Below, piece by piece: positions 53,701 through 61,740 of a stretch of DNA of 64,000 bases. The stretch's first letter is position 1. The number at the start of each line of letters is the position of its first letter. The stretch is taken from positions 4,944-68,943 of the forward strand of contig CAYGSG010000005.1 of the NCBI GenBank assembly GCA_964352615.1. Reading direction: 5' to 3'. The notes below the pieces were generated by a model. That model was not told where the DNA came from. It searched no databases and worked only from the letters and a program-made list of their open reading frames with translations. The translations under genes were made by a program, and so were the position numbers. This stretch comes from OFTM382 sp964352615 (lineage in GTDB: Bacteria > Planctomycetota > Phycisphaerae > Phycisphaerales > UBA1924).

Positions 53701-55065
53701 CGCGCACCGGCGCAGGGAGAAGCTTGGTGGCTTGACCGAGAGCGGTCGCATCTGGGTAACGGCGACGCGACGGTGCCGCTGCGATCCGCGGCCCTGTTCC
53801 GCGATGCCCTGCGGTCTCGTAGCCGCCCGTTCACAGGACTGGACCACAACGCACTCAATTCGGACCTAGTTGTGCAGGCCGCCGTGCTCAAGGAACTGGG
53901 CATCGCTTCGTCAGCCGACGACATGGAGGAGGGACGGTACTCGGGCTTATTGTCGAGCTTGGGGCAGGCGGGCGGCCGATGGATCGCCTTCTGGCGCGAT
54001 CCCGTGGGGGCGTACGTCACTGACGCCCTTGGCCGACGCTCGGGTTGGTCGCCCGAGCACGGGTACCTCAGCGAGATCCCCGGCACATTTAACTATGGTG
54101 GATCGGAGGGGTGGACAGTTATCAGCGGCAACGACGATCTTGGACTGTTGACCATGACCATCGTGGGTGTCGATCCCGAGTACGCGGTGCTGCTGGTCAC
54201 CCAGTCCGCCAATGGCAGCGCCTCCACCGAGGTGTTCGAGGGCCAGATCGAGCCTGGGCAGAGTGTGCGTTCGCTGCTGCTGGCGTCTGTCGCGACGGCC
54301 GATGACTTCATCACATCGTTCCGTATGAGATTCGGAGCAGGTCTGTCTGACGACAACTCCATAGTTCAGGAGTTGCTGAGGGTAGCTCCCGATGCGGCGT
54401 ATTCACGAGCCGACTGGACTGCCGAGAACTACTGGTTCCAGGACAGTTCCGGGAATGTCTGGGCTCTTTGGCATGGTGGACCTGTGCATGTTCTGCCGGA
54501 TGGCCAGCACCGCTGGGTGCTTGACAATCTCTCCGATAAGGCTGGTATCACAGATTCTAACTCATTTGAACCAGGCTCGATGAGCGGCGTGATCGCCTCT
54601 TGGCGTGCCTTCAGCATACAGGGCATCGCTGATGGGCAACTGGTTAGCCTCTGGTGGTCATTAGAATCAGGGCGGAAGGAATGGGGCAACAACAAAAACG
54701 GCTGGGTGCAAATCGCGTTCACCGAGCAGCAGTTCCGTGATCCAGCAACCACCGAGCCGCTGACCGATCTTCCAGAGTTTCGACCGTTCACCGAGACCCA
54801 GAGCAATGGGCGACTGACCTTTGACCCAAGGCCCGCGCGCGAATCCCTACACGGAGGGATGTCTGTGGTGCTCGTCGCAACGACCGGCGAGGTGTATGTC
54901 GCAACCTTCACCACGCCCCGCCAGGCAGCCGGAGTACTTGCACCAGATCGCACTAACATTTGGTTGTTGCAGCCATTAGGCCAGGTGGAGGGCTTGGATC
55001 GATTCGGCTTGCTACCGGATCTCATGGCCTACCGAGACAATTACCGATTGCTAGCCGGCGTATAG
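50779..55065 (+). CDS. LEPR-XLL secreted protein with LCAT-like alpha/beta hydrolase core
   Basis: This very large protein (1428 residues) opens with CLEVLEPRCLLTS, the LEPR-XLL signature of planctomycete exported giants. Residues ~40-560 are beta-rich, with Ig- or propeller-like stretches. A hydrolase core spans about 610-1065: LLILPGIFGTMPAL with an oxyanion turn, VATYDWRMPP, a serine nucleophile in YAHSTGGLVARSY (GxSxG variant AHSTG), the acid in LGNGDATVPLRSAAL and the histidine in FTGLDHNAL. The GDxTVP motif and the order match LCAT/PGAP1-type acylhydrolases. The last ~350 residues have no family known to me. A lipid ester substrate is inferred. Confidence 0.85.
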   Translation: MSKSRMPTRGAIDCLEVLEPRCLLTSVWAADLAGPVFDADNEVTSAILDDNRIGLLRSEGSGTRLDYFARDIEGSPTAWTALFDHDIEEATFAGDGSLAGIGWFQTSGGHRDQGIGLFAPQTSDPYAVLVADENGPFGYMAGSGLSSPNAFTARMNLVLRDNYLLDTQPLAASDFEVRYMGVAGGVVLNASIVQTTPMSTPLQEVNVVLEVPVVGVGYYRVTLREGSIIDLAGNTNGEVLLGSTYFSQDNHGRPVGQVWTAPSAPSPAPQRPWELMPVISVQGAEALFDGSFRGSSASGSGDATVLVYQTERTDTEGEQVQGFVSWDGTGQSTLAFDEVSIEPIQMIDGGRVLGFEIDAQQGFAISLVMWEGPGRGVSVLVDPDGLNAGGLIPGSVHMSQDGSALVFSTLDLTAAGMKIWFAHSDTGWETMPIFESSQGSVDPAQPLASGTLTTSINGILGLVEGPEEQTPTGGDRVYTVLYTAIEQGNLSEGDPLQGGAGSEALYRTAIMSGQILFRPGQAEDRVISGQPETIAFAEYRASQLGIDYTGLRAGAERAEAAEQVLDDQVVSVGWLNRPINAQGLVGLRAQIAGDSDDQQFAVVERLGLRPLLILPGIFGTMPALSLNPFASPVENWLLNRGVHPDTLIIEPMARTYDDLIASLQLPHVGYTLGSDLFVATYDWRMPPAPVHEATGVDLAAPWQRDVNGEVSGVRINSLGDNPTFHHGIDYLTYWIDRAEEAWRQQHPHRELPSVDIYAHSTGGLVARSYIQSNLFGKKIVDGQGAELEPLPTVNRLISMAVPHEGAPKAWNLLNDNLAIDGFYKQFIGQLVWSAYKKVTEKGLVITSPIAGDTIDTARLAHAVSHRWFRTQAEAFIHMYIPTGRALLATYPFIYEGIKLLTAPAHLQNTLSMDLNTSTIQYLHDRVEVVSFFTTDLPTVDSAWQLVGPRTLPLLDEFSTQTIIALDIYSYVDGYRAPAQGEAWWLDRERSHLGNGDATVPLRSAALFRDALRSRSRPFTGLDHNALNSDLVVQAAVLKELGIASSADDMEEGRYSGLLSSLGQAGGRWIAFWRDPVGAYVTDALGRRSGWSPEHGYLSEIPGTFNYGGSEGWTVISGNDDLGLLTMTIVGVDPEYAVLLVTQSANGSASTEVFEGQIEPGQSVRSLLLASVATADDFITSFRMRFGAGLSDDNSIVQELLRVAPDAAYSRADWTAENYWFQDSSGNVWALWHGGPVHVLPDGQHRWVLDNLSDKAGITDSNSFEPGSMSGVIASWRAFSIQGIADGQLVSLWWSLESGRKEWGNNKNGWVQIAFTEQQFRDPATTEPLTDLPEFRPFTETQSNGRLTFDPRPARESLHGGMSVVLVATTGEVYVATFTTPRQAAGVLAPDRTNIWLLQPLGQVEGLDRFGLLPDLMAYRDNYRLLAGV

Positions 55066-55246
55066 GCAAGACGCAGGGTGACCGAGTTCAGGTTGGCAAC
55101 AGATGTCGCAAGGGGCACGGAGTCCGGAGCGACCACAAGTGTAAGGGCGGGCGTGGCCGCATGTCTCCACTGCTCGTTACTCAGTATGCCTCTTTAAAAC
55201 ACCGCGAGGGCAATCACTAGATCACCGCTCGCCCCAACGCACTGCC

Positions 55247-56920
55247 ATGCGGAGAACAGTAATGATACGCAAGTGTTCGCAACCACCATATACGGCACCA
55301 GTTATCCGCTCTGTTGTATGCATCTTTGCGGCCATTGCCATGATGGGCGCATGTGGCGAAGCGGCCGACAGTGGGGGCAAACCAACGCAAGGCTCTGGCT
55401 CGGTCATCGCCATCAAGAATGTGGTAGAGATTACTGATCAGATTGCAGCTACGATCGAATACCGTATCGGGTACTGGCTGGAAGTATCCGGCGATGTTGA
55501 TGGCGCTTGGAAGGCGTACGAGCGCTCCGCAAATCTTGATCCTGCCGCTTATAGCGCGCTTTCGGCCATGGCATCCATGGCATACGAGCGAGGCGATGAC
55601 GAGGAAGCTGTCCAGTTGCTTACCAAGGCGATATCGGCTGATCCTGAGCTAGTAAATGCATGGCATTTTGATGATGTAGAACTCGAAATTGAGAAACTAA
55701 GCCTGAGGCTATCCCAAAAACCACACGATCTCTACGCACTCTTGCGCAGAGGTTCTCTATTGCATGGACTGGATCGACTGGAGTCTGCTGAGGAGGATCT
55801 TCGGCTTGCTTCACAGATAGATCCACGCAGTATAGTTGCATTGCAGTTGCGAGCCAGTATCGCTCTCGGAAGTGAGCCACGGTTATCACGAGCGATATGC
55901 GACGAGTTAATTAGGACAGATCCAAGCAGGCCTCGCTCATACATGCAGCGTTCGTATGCACACTTTAATATTGGCAACTACGAAGCGGCTCGGCAAGACA
56001 TTGAACACGCTATTCGGCTGCAGCCAATACCTCTCGCGATTCGTCGCCGGGGTCTGTGCCGCTTTCTTGCGGGCGATAGTGAGGGCGCGATTGCCGATTA
56101 TATGCTATTTCTCTATGAGCGACCAGAGGCGAGCGTCAGTCCTATAGGAGAAGAAGCACAAGTGCTTGCAATGTGCACAGAGCGGATCGAGAGCGATGCG
56201 GATGATCATTTTGCGCTGTTTTTGCGGGGGGCAATTCGTGAACAGCAGAACCGATATGATGCAGCAATTCAGGATCTTTCTGCGGCCGTCACCTTGTCGC
56301 CGGACTCTGCATTATATCACATCGTGCTTGCTCGCGCACACTTTAATAGTCGTGCTACGGCACCACTGCAAGGAGAGTACTTGCTGCTCTCTCTTAGGAG
56401 CAGTAAGCGTGCAGTTGATCTCGCTCCCCGTCACCCTGCGGCAGTCGGGGATCTTGCGCACGGCTTACTGCGCACCGGAGACTACGGCGAGTCGGCAGAA
56501 GCAGCGATGCATGCGACACAGACCCAGCCTGATTACGCAGGCGCCTGGCTGACACTGGCGATTGCCAGTGCTCGCAACAACAATCAAAGACTGGCCGCGC
56601 GGTCGTGGAGCATCGCCGGTTTGCTCGATGCAGATCTGCTCTACTTTATCACCGACGAGCATGGTCGGTATGACCGGCTGTCCGCAAGTCTTATGGAGAA
56701 TCCTGCAGCGGTCGTGCGCCGATTTGAACGCGCGAATATGTTTGCCATGAATAATTATAGTGAGCGTGCGTTGCGAGAATACGCAACGTGCTTAGCTGAT
56801 CACTCTGACTTTGTTCTTGCTCACCATAACATTGGTGCCATTCTATGTCAGAATGGGCGACATGAAGAAGGCATCGCATCCCTGAGACGGGCACTTCAGC
56901 ATGCCGAGTCGTTGCGTTAA
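55247..56920 (+). CDS. TPR-repeat lipoprotein, low G+C
   Basis: This protein of 557 residues (or five fewer from the second ATG at 55262) has a signal peptide ending in a lipobox (AIAMMGACGEA). A long array of tetratricopeptide repeats follows, such as AWKAYERSANLDPAAYSAL, AVQLLTKAISADPELV, AEEDLRLASQIDPRSIV and AIQDLSAAVTLSPDSAL. TPRs bind partner proteins; this one would be held at a membrane from outside. Codon usage and base composition are clearly richer in A+T than in the core genes, consistent with horizontal transfer. It ends 7 bases before the IS5-type element. Confidence 0.85.
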   Translation: MRRTVMIRKCSQPPYTAPVIRSVVCIFAAIAMMGACGEAADSGGKPTQGSGSVIAIKNVVEITDQIAATIEYRIGYWLEVSGDVDGAWKAYERSANLDPAAYSALSAMASMAYERGDDEEAVQLLTKAISADPELVNAWHFDDVELEIEKLSLRLSQKPHDLYALLRRGSLLHGLDRLESAEEDLRLASQIDPRSIVALQLRASIALGSEPRLSRAICDELIRTDPSRPRSYMQRSYAHFNIGNYEAARQDIEHAIRLQPIPLAIRRRGLCRFLAGDSEGAIADYMLFLYERPEASVSPIGEEAQVLAMCTERIESDADDHFALFLRGAIREQQNRYDAAIQDLSAAVTLSPDSALYHIVLARAHFNSRATAPLQGEYLLLSLRSSKRAVDLAPRHPAAVGDLAHGLLRTGDYGESAEAAMHATQTQPDYAGAWLTLAIASARNNNQRLAARSWSIAGLLDADLLYFITDEHGRYDRLSASLMENPAAVVRRFERANMFAMNNYSERALREYATCLADHSDFVLAHHNIGAILCQNGRHEEGIASLRRALQHAESLR

Positions 56921-56927
56921 GCAGTTA

Positions 56928-57882
56928 GGTCGTGTCTGACGGATCGGATTTCCGGCGCATGACCGGGTTGCGCATTGCTTGGTCTTCACCGAAGCTGCTT
57001 TGCATCGGAGGCCACGGACCCGGTCTCCTGTGAGGAGGCCGGATGCCGCCCAAGCGACGATACGAACTGACCGACGAGCAGTGGGCGCTGATCGCGTCAT
57101 TGATGCCCAAGCGCAAGCCCGGTGGGCGGTGGAACGACCACCGTACCACCCTCGACGGCATGATGTGGGTGCTCAAGAGCGGCTCGCCCTGGCGTGACAT
57201 GCCCGAACGCTACGGCTCGTGGAAGAGCGTCTACGGCCGATTCCGACGCTGGACCGCCGACGGCACGATCGACAAGATCCTCGCCCGCCTGCGTTACAAG
57301 CTCGATGCCGACGGCTTCATCGACTGGGACGTCTGGTGCGTCGATGGCAGCAACATCCGTGCGCACGGTTCCGCGGCGGGCGCGTCGGAAGCCTCAAAGA
57401 GCAGGCCGGACGAGCCTCTGGACCACGCCCGTGGTCGTTCACGTGGCGGGTGGGGATCCAAGGTCCACCTCGTGACCTTTGGCAACGGCGTGCCGCTGGC
57501 GGTGACGGTGACGGCGGGTCAGGCGCACGAAACCAAGAGCTTTGAGTCGGCGATGGACGCCGTGCGTCCGAAGTATCGGCGTCCGACGTGGGTGCTCGGC
57601 GACAAGGGGTACAGCTACCCGCGTGTGCGCGCCTGGTGCGAGCGTCGCGGCGTCTGGGACGTGATCCCGCAGCGCTCGGACCAGCTCCGTCGTGAGGGCC
57701 GGCGCGTCATCAGCCGGGCGATCTACAAGGGGCGTAATGTGGTCGATCGGTGCGTGGGATGGCTCAAGCACAACCGCCGGCTCGGCACGCGCTACGAGAA
57801 GCTCGCGGTCCACTACCTTGCGATGGTCAAGCTCGCCTTCGTCAGCAGGTATCTCCGACTGTTGGAGCCGTCAGACACGGCC
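56928..57882 (+). mobile_element. IS5-family insertion sequence, 955 bp
   Basis: Terminal inverted repeats GGTCGTGTCTGACGG (56928-56942) and its reverse CCGTCAGACACGGCC (57868-57882) agree at 14 of 15 positions and enclose one transposase gene. The left end is preceded by TTA and the right end followed by AAA, so no clean target duplication is visible. The related remnant at 43755 also has TA next to its end. Confidence 0.9.
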
Positions 57883-58080
57883 AAATCGCAGAATACGTTG
57901 GCGCCGTCCCCGCTTCTCCGGTCGACGCGGTTGTTGAGGAACCCGAAACCGGGTTGCGTGAGGCCGTCGAAGGCTCGAGTGAGATGTACAAGTCGAAGTG
58001 AACTGAACAAGATCTGGCGTCTTGCAGCACATCTACTTCCCAAGGTGTCCCCACGTGTCGGAAAGGAATCCCGCGACTGA
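57043..58080 (+). CDS. IS5-family transposase, reading past the element end
   Basis: This DDE transposase opens with a helix-rich DUF4096-like domain (RRYELTDEQWALIASLMPK, MMWVLKSGSPWRDMPERYG). Catalytic acidic residues lie in WCVDGSNIRAHG and VLGDKGYSYPR; the third lies in NVVDRCVGWLKHNRRLGTRYEKL, where Asp stands in for the usual Glu. The product within the element is about 280 residues. There is no stop at the right terminal repeat, so translation continues about 66 codons into flanking DNA. GAGGAGG precedes the ATG. Confidence 0.9.
   Translation: MPPKRRYELTDEQWALIASLMPKRKPGGRWNDHRTTLDGMMWVLKSGSPWRDMPERYGSWKSVYGRFRRWTADGTIDKILARLRYKLDADGFIDWDVWCVDGSNIRAHGSAAGASEASKSRPDEPLDHARGRSRGGWGSKVHLVTFGNGVPLAVTVTAGQAHETKSFESAMDAVRPKYRRPTWVLGDKGYSYPRVRAWCERRGVWDVIPQRSDQLRREGRRVISRAIYKGRNVVDRCVGWLKHNRRLGTRYEKLAVHYLAMVKLAFVSRYLRLLEPSDTAKSQNTLAPSPLLRSTRLLRNPKPGCVRPSKARVRCTSRSELNKIWRLAAHLLPKVSPRVGKESRD
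57885..58001 (+). pseudogene. Clipped C-terminal end of an unknown gene
   Basis: Directly after the IS right end, one plus frame reads IAEYVGAVPASPVDAVVEEP and continues to EGSSEMYKSK with a TGA. This stretch of 38 codons has the third-position G+C bias of local genes, unlike the transposase read-through frame over the same bases. It may be the end of a gene cut by the IS or by a deletion next to it. The rest is not found left of the element. Confidence 0.4.
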
Positions 58081-58866
58081 CACCCCAGCGTCAGTCAGCC
58101 GCCAAGTTTGACTCGACTTCCGCTCAATCAGCCTCTGCGTGGACAGCGTCCCGGTGATCCTCTTCCACCCCGGCCGCCCGATAGGCGTCGTCTTAGCCGG
58201 GTGGCCCCAGGGCAGCCGCTTGTAGTACCGGTCCGCGATCTGCCACGTCCACTTTCGCTCACGCAGCATCCCGATGAGCGTGAGGTCGGCGGCGAGTGCC
58301 CACGCAGGCGGCGTTTTCGAGGCATCCCACTGTCGCCTAACCTCACCACGATCGTACGCGGGGGCGATCTGATCGTAGAACACGCCAACGCCATCGATTA
58401 CTAAGAGCGGCGGTAGGAATAGGTTGTCATCGATGACGCTCACACCGGGGTCGAACACCGCGCTGATGCCCTCCGCCTCAATCAGGTCGAGAAATCTCTC
58501 AATCTCGGCGTCAGTGATGGGCCTGCGGATCTTCCGAACCTCGCACTGCTTGGGGCCACGCCTGGCCGTTCTTCGGGGAGCGGGGACACCCGGGCTCACA
58601 TCACCCGGAAGGGCAAGCAAGCTCATCAATCGCTCGCAGTCTCTGTTGGGATCAGGGAGTGGGTGCATGATCTTGATCTGTCGCCGCCTCCACGACTCGG
58701 CCCGCATCACTAACTGCGACTGAAAGACACTGTACTGTTCGCTCCACAGCTGCCTGATCTGCTGAGCGGCCAATACGTGCGACCCAGGTGTGGCCTGCAC
58801 CAGTACCGAATCGATAGCCATCAGGATGGCTCGCTGCGAATCAGTTAAGCCCTGAGGTGAAGTCAT
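58033..58866 (-). CDS. Hypothetical protein with winged-helix-like C-terminus, 277 aa
   Basis: No family is recognised. The start ATG at 58866 has GGAGG six bases ahead; the longer frame upstream overlaps the recombinase gene and is not used. The N-terminus is helical (LTDSQRAILMAIDSVLVQ). The middle holds an Arg-rich basic patch and DAEIERFLDLIEAEGISAVFD. The C-terminus (IGRPGWKRITGTLSTQRLIE, then RLTDAGVSVAGFL) looks like a winged helix-turn-helix. It is the last gene of the minus-strand set led by small unknown genes and the serine recombinase, and may be its regulator or a partner. Confidence 0.7.
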   Translation of the reverse strand: MTSPQGLTDSQRAILMAIDSVLVQATPGSHVLAAQQIRQLWSEQYSVFQSQLVMRAESWRRRQIKIMHPLPDPNRDCERLMSLLALPGDVSPGVPAPRRTARRGPKQCEVRKIRRPITDAEIERFLDLIEAEGISAVFDPGVSVIDDNLFLPPLLVIDGVGVFYDQIAPAYDRGEVRRQWDASKTPPAWALAADLTLIGMLRERKWTWQIADRYYKRLPWGHPAKTTPIGRPGWKRITGTLSTQRLIERKSSQTWRLTDAGVSVAGFLSDTWGHLGK

Positions 58867-58987
58867 GGGTGCCTCCGTGTGCTCGACGGCGAAGCCTCTA
58901 CGAGATTTTTTTCTGAAGGCCGCCCCCGACCTTTGGGTCGAGGCCGACATGGTCATTTCCGGATCCTGCGTCGACCCGCAAGGATCC

Positions 58988-60931
58988 TCAGGCCGCCTTG
59001 CGTCGGCGACGGCATGGGCCGCACCCACGCCGTTTGAATCCTCGACGGCACGCCTTGTTGCAACGCATTGGCACAGATGCAGTTGCCTCTTCCAGCGTCA
59101 CGCTCGCCCATTTGGAAGGGTGCCGCCCACGCTTGGGTTCGAGCTTGGGTACTGCCCTTCCATTTGCATCGTCAAATGCCCAACCGGGCAGAGCAAACTT
59201 GAACCGCACCTCACGCGTCTCCGGATTCGCGATGGCCTCATCGATCAGCACCTCGCAGAGCGATCGGAGTGCGGTGCGGTCGCCATCGAGGGCGTCACTT
59301 CCGAGGGCTTCGAGCCGCTCGACGACGACACCGACCATCTCGTCGATCTGTTCGCGGGCGAGTTCGTCACCGCCGCCCAAGAGAGTGATCTGATGACCGA
59401 GGGCGGTCGCCTCGTCGTTCAGCCGCTCAAGCTCGGCCTCGATGCGTGCGGTGTCGTCCACGCGGGACAGCATCCGATTCTGCACCTCGATGGCCTTCGT
59501 GACGCGTGCGAGCTGCTTCTTCACCTCAGGCAGGTTGCCCTTCTGATTCTCACGCTCGGCCTGCTGCCGCACCAACTCGGCCGCGATGTCATCATGGAGC
59601 GTGGGCAGCGAGCAGACGATCTGCTCGACACGCTCCAGCACGAACCGCTCCAGCGGGTCCGCCGGGATCTTGACCTCTTTGACTGGCTTGGTGGTCATCG
59701 CGAGCTTGGCGAGCTTCGCCGTCGTGTAGTACCTGTGTCCTCTGCGTCCGGATACCGTGCCGATCATCAACACGCCGACTCGCTCGTCGAGCAGGATCCC
59801 GCTCAACGGCCAGTTTCCTCGGCCATTGGCGTGAACCTTTTTTTTCTCGGGAATACGACCCGAAGCGGCCCGATCGAGGCGATCGCTGATTGCGGCCTCG
59901 GCCTTCTCGCGAACAGGGGCAGGCAAGAAGTCACGAAGGCCGTCATAGTCGCGGAATACCCAATCTTCTTGCGGCCGGAACACCTTCACCGGCACGCCTA
60001 CATCGCGACCAGTCGATTGCGGCCCGTCCGGATGCTGGCGGTAGTAAAACGCCTTGCTGACAGCATTTGCCCTGCCACGTCCGAGGTACACGGGGTTACC
60101 AGCAATAGCATCGATCGATGATCGTTCCCAGTACCCGCCCTGCGATGCCATGAGTCCGTCGTCATTTAGGATCCTGGCGATTCGGTTCGCCCCAAGACCC
60201 TCCATGTACTTGAGATAAAAGATCCGACGCACGGTCTCTGCCCGGTCGGGCTGACCCTCGATCAGCTCAACGCGATGGCGATCCGATTTGTCGTAGAACT
60301 CGCCTCTTTGCAGCGTGTAATTCGTGTTCCCCGTAACCGCGTCGATGACCTCTCGCCGGCCATCCGGGTGCTCGCGGACGATCTCCACCGGCTCGTCTTT
60401 GCTGTCGATGTACAGGCGATCGAGCCCGTATGGTGCCCGTGATGAGTGGTTCCGCTTGCCATCCAGCAGCCGCAACATCGAGTTGCGGGCCGATGCATTG
60501 GCCGCGGTTTCTGAAGACTGACGTGCCGACATGGCATCGACGTAGTCCATGAGATCGTCGCCGGGTGACTTGTGTGGAGTCCACCTGGTGACCGAGATCA
60601 CCTCGATGCCGTGCAGCTCAAGACGATACTGAACAGATATCCAGTGCTTGCCACCCGTACGAGCTCGTCGCGTCGGGTCGTAGAACACGAGACAATTGAC
60701 CGGTTCACCGGCCAGTTTGCGACGGATCGCCTCGTCTGCGATGGCGTCGATGTTCCGTTCGTCGGATCCCGTGCGACCACCGAAGTCGATCGGATCCAAC
60801 GCGATCATGCCCATCCGGTCGAACCACTCGCCGATGTATTTACGTTGTGCGGGGACCGATTCGAGCTGCTCCTCTGTCGAGGATCTGTAGACGGGGATTC
60901 CGTGTTCCCCTTTGAGCGGCTGATCATTCAT
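58988..60931 (-). CDS. Large serine recombinase
   Basis: This site-specific recombinase of 647 residues has a resolvase catalytic domain with the nucleophile Ser18 in VYRSSTEEQ and the Arg-rich FYDPTRRARTGGKHW. A recombinase domain follows (about 190-330; RRIFYLKYMEGLGANRIARILNDDG, GNPVYLGRGRAN). The zinc-ribbon position (LSGILLDERVGVLMIGTVSG) has lost its Cys pairs. A coiled-coil (about 460-560) and a Cys/Arg-rich tail (CRRGFKRRGCGPCRRRR) end the protein. AAGGAGA precedes the ATG, and the start overlaps the 80-residue gene before it. It probably excises or integrates the element. Confidence 0.9.
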   Translation of the reverse strand: MNDQPLKGEHGIPVYRSSTEEQLESVPAQRKYIGEWFDRMGMIALDPIDFGGRTGSDERNIDAIADEAIRRKLAGEPVNCLVFYDPTRRARTGGKHWISVQYRLELHGIEVISVTRWTPHKSPGDDLMDYVDAMSARQSSETAANASARNSMLRLLDGKRNHSSRAPYGLDRLYIDSKDEPVEIVREHPDGRREVIDAVTGNTNYTLQRGEFYDKSDRHRVELIEGQPDRAETVRRIFYLKYMEGLGANRIARILNDDGLMASQGGYWERSSIDAIAGNPVYLGRGRANAVSKAFYYRQHPDGPQSTGRDVGVPVKVFRPQEDWVFRDYDGLRDFLPAPVREKAEAAISDRLDRAASGRIPEKKKVHANGRGNWPLSGILLDERVGVLMIGTVSGRRGHRYYTTAKLAKLAMTTKPVKEVKIPADPLERFVLERVEQIVCSLPTLHDDIAAELVRQQAERENQKGNLPEVKKQLARVTKAIEVQNRMLSRVDDTARIEAELERLNDEATALGHQITLLGGGDELAREQIDEMVGVVVERLEALGSDALDGDRTALRSLCEVLIDEAIANPETREVRFKFALPGWAFDDANGRAVPKLEPKRGRHPSKWASVTLEEATASVPMRCNKACRRGFKRRGCGPCRRRRKAA

Positions 60932-61166
60932 GCCTGCTCTCCTTCTGACCGTCCAGAACATCGCGAGCGATCGCTGCGATCAGGAGGCGGACGGCCTCAC
61001 GGAAAAGCTGCTCCTCCTGCGGCGACTGCCGTCTGTACTCAGCGGCAGCGAACCTGACCGGTTTCGCTTTCCGTCCGCGACGTCGAGGGCTACCGTCGCC
61101 CCCGCCGCCGGACGGATCCGATGACCGACCGTGTTGGTTCATGCTCTTCCGCTTCTGTACTTCCAT
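60924..61166 (-). CDS. Small basic protein coupled to the serine recombinase, 80 aa
   Basis: The frame gives about 80 residues: a Gly/Arg/Lys-rich, positively charged start (SGGGGDGSPRRRGRKAKPV) and then a helix (EEQLFREAVRLLIAAIARDVLDG). It ends 8 bases inside the recombinase gene, so the two are translationally coupled. The charge and size suit a DNA-binding accessory such as a directionality factor, which serine integrases need for excision. That is inference; no homology is recognised. An alternative start is the ATG at 61142. Confidence 0.6.
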   Translation of the reverse strand: MEVQKRKSMNQHGRSSDPSGGGGDGSPRRRGRKAKPVRFAAAEYRRQSPQEEQLFREAVRLLIAAIARDVLDGQKESRHE

Positions 61167-61264
61167 GACGCCGTCGAAACTCCTTCCTCGAATCGCGTGA
61201 GCGGGACCACATTTCTGTTGGCACGCCGGCGACCACGATTGGCAGCTTTCGCAGTTTGGGGGTC

Positions 61265-61657
61265 TCACGGCTGCGGCCACGGGCGCGCCGCCACCGGCTC
61301 CGTCGGCACCATGTTCATCCGAACCGAGTGCCCGCGACCGCGTGCGTCGTCGATGGCCTCTCTGAACTCAGTGCCGAAACGATCGACGAACTCGCCCTCA
61401 AGCATGTCGATCAGCCCCTGCATCGCACCGAGCATCTCAGCGGCCGCCTTGAAGGTGATCTGCGTGTCGAGCTGATTGATCCAAAACGCACGCGGCTCCG
61501 CGTGCTCGCAGTCGGGCGTGGTCGTCGGATCGGGTGCCGTAATCCCAACCAACAACGTGCGGGGCATGTCGCGGGTCGCCCCGGAGCAGCGTCCCGCGAT
61601 CATGCGGATCTTCTTGTCCAACCCATCGCTTCCTCGAAAACAGAACTGTGCATCCAT
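61265..61657 (-). CDS. Hypothetical protein, 130 aa
   Basis: A very good ribosome site (AAGGAGG) lies ahead of the ATG at 61657. The sequence starts MDAQFCFRGSDGLDKKIRM and has a helical middle (FKAAAEMLGAMQGLIDMLEGEF), then FGTEFREAIDDARGRGHSVR. No family is recognised. It lies in the minus-strand set of small genes leading to the recombinase. Confidence 0.65.
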   Translation of the reverse strand: MDAQFCFRGSDGLDKKIRMIAGRCSGATRDMPRTLLVGITAPDPTTTPDCEHAEPRAFWINQLDTQITFKAAAEMLGAMQGLIDMLEGEFVDRFGTEFREAIDDARGRGHSVRMNMVPTEPVAARPWPQP

Positions 61658-61740
61658 CGCGTACCTCCTTACTAAAGACTGAAACACCAAACCCGCCGCG
61701 ACGCATCAACGCCGCAGCGAGCCTCTCTCCCCTCTGCCGG

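Noticed and set aside
53870..54151. Alternative plus-strand frame inside the LEPR-XLL gene (RRPCSRNWASLR...)
   Set aside because: It overlaps the lipase core in full, has Arg/Ser-rich shadow composition and no ribosome site.
56928..57882. Target-site duplication TA on both sides of the IS
   Set aside because: The left flank is TTA, but the right flank is AAA, so no matching duplication can be claimed.
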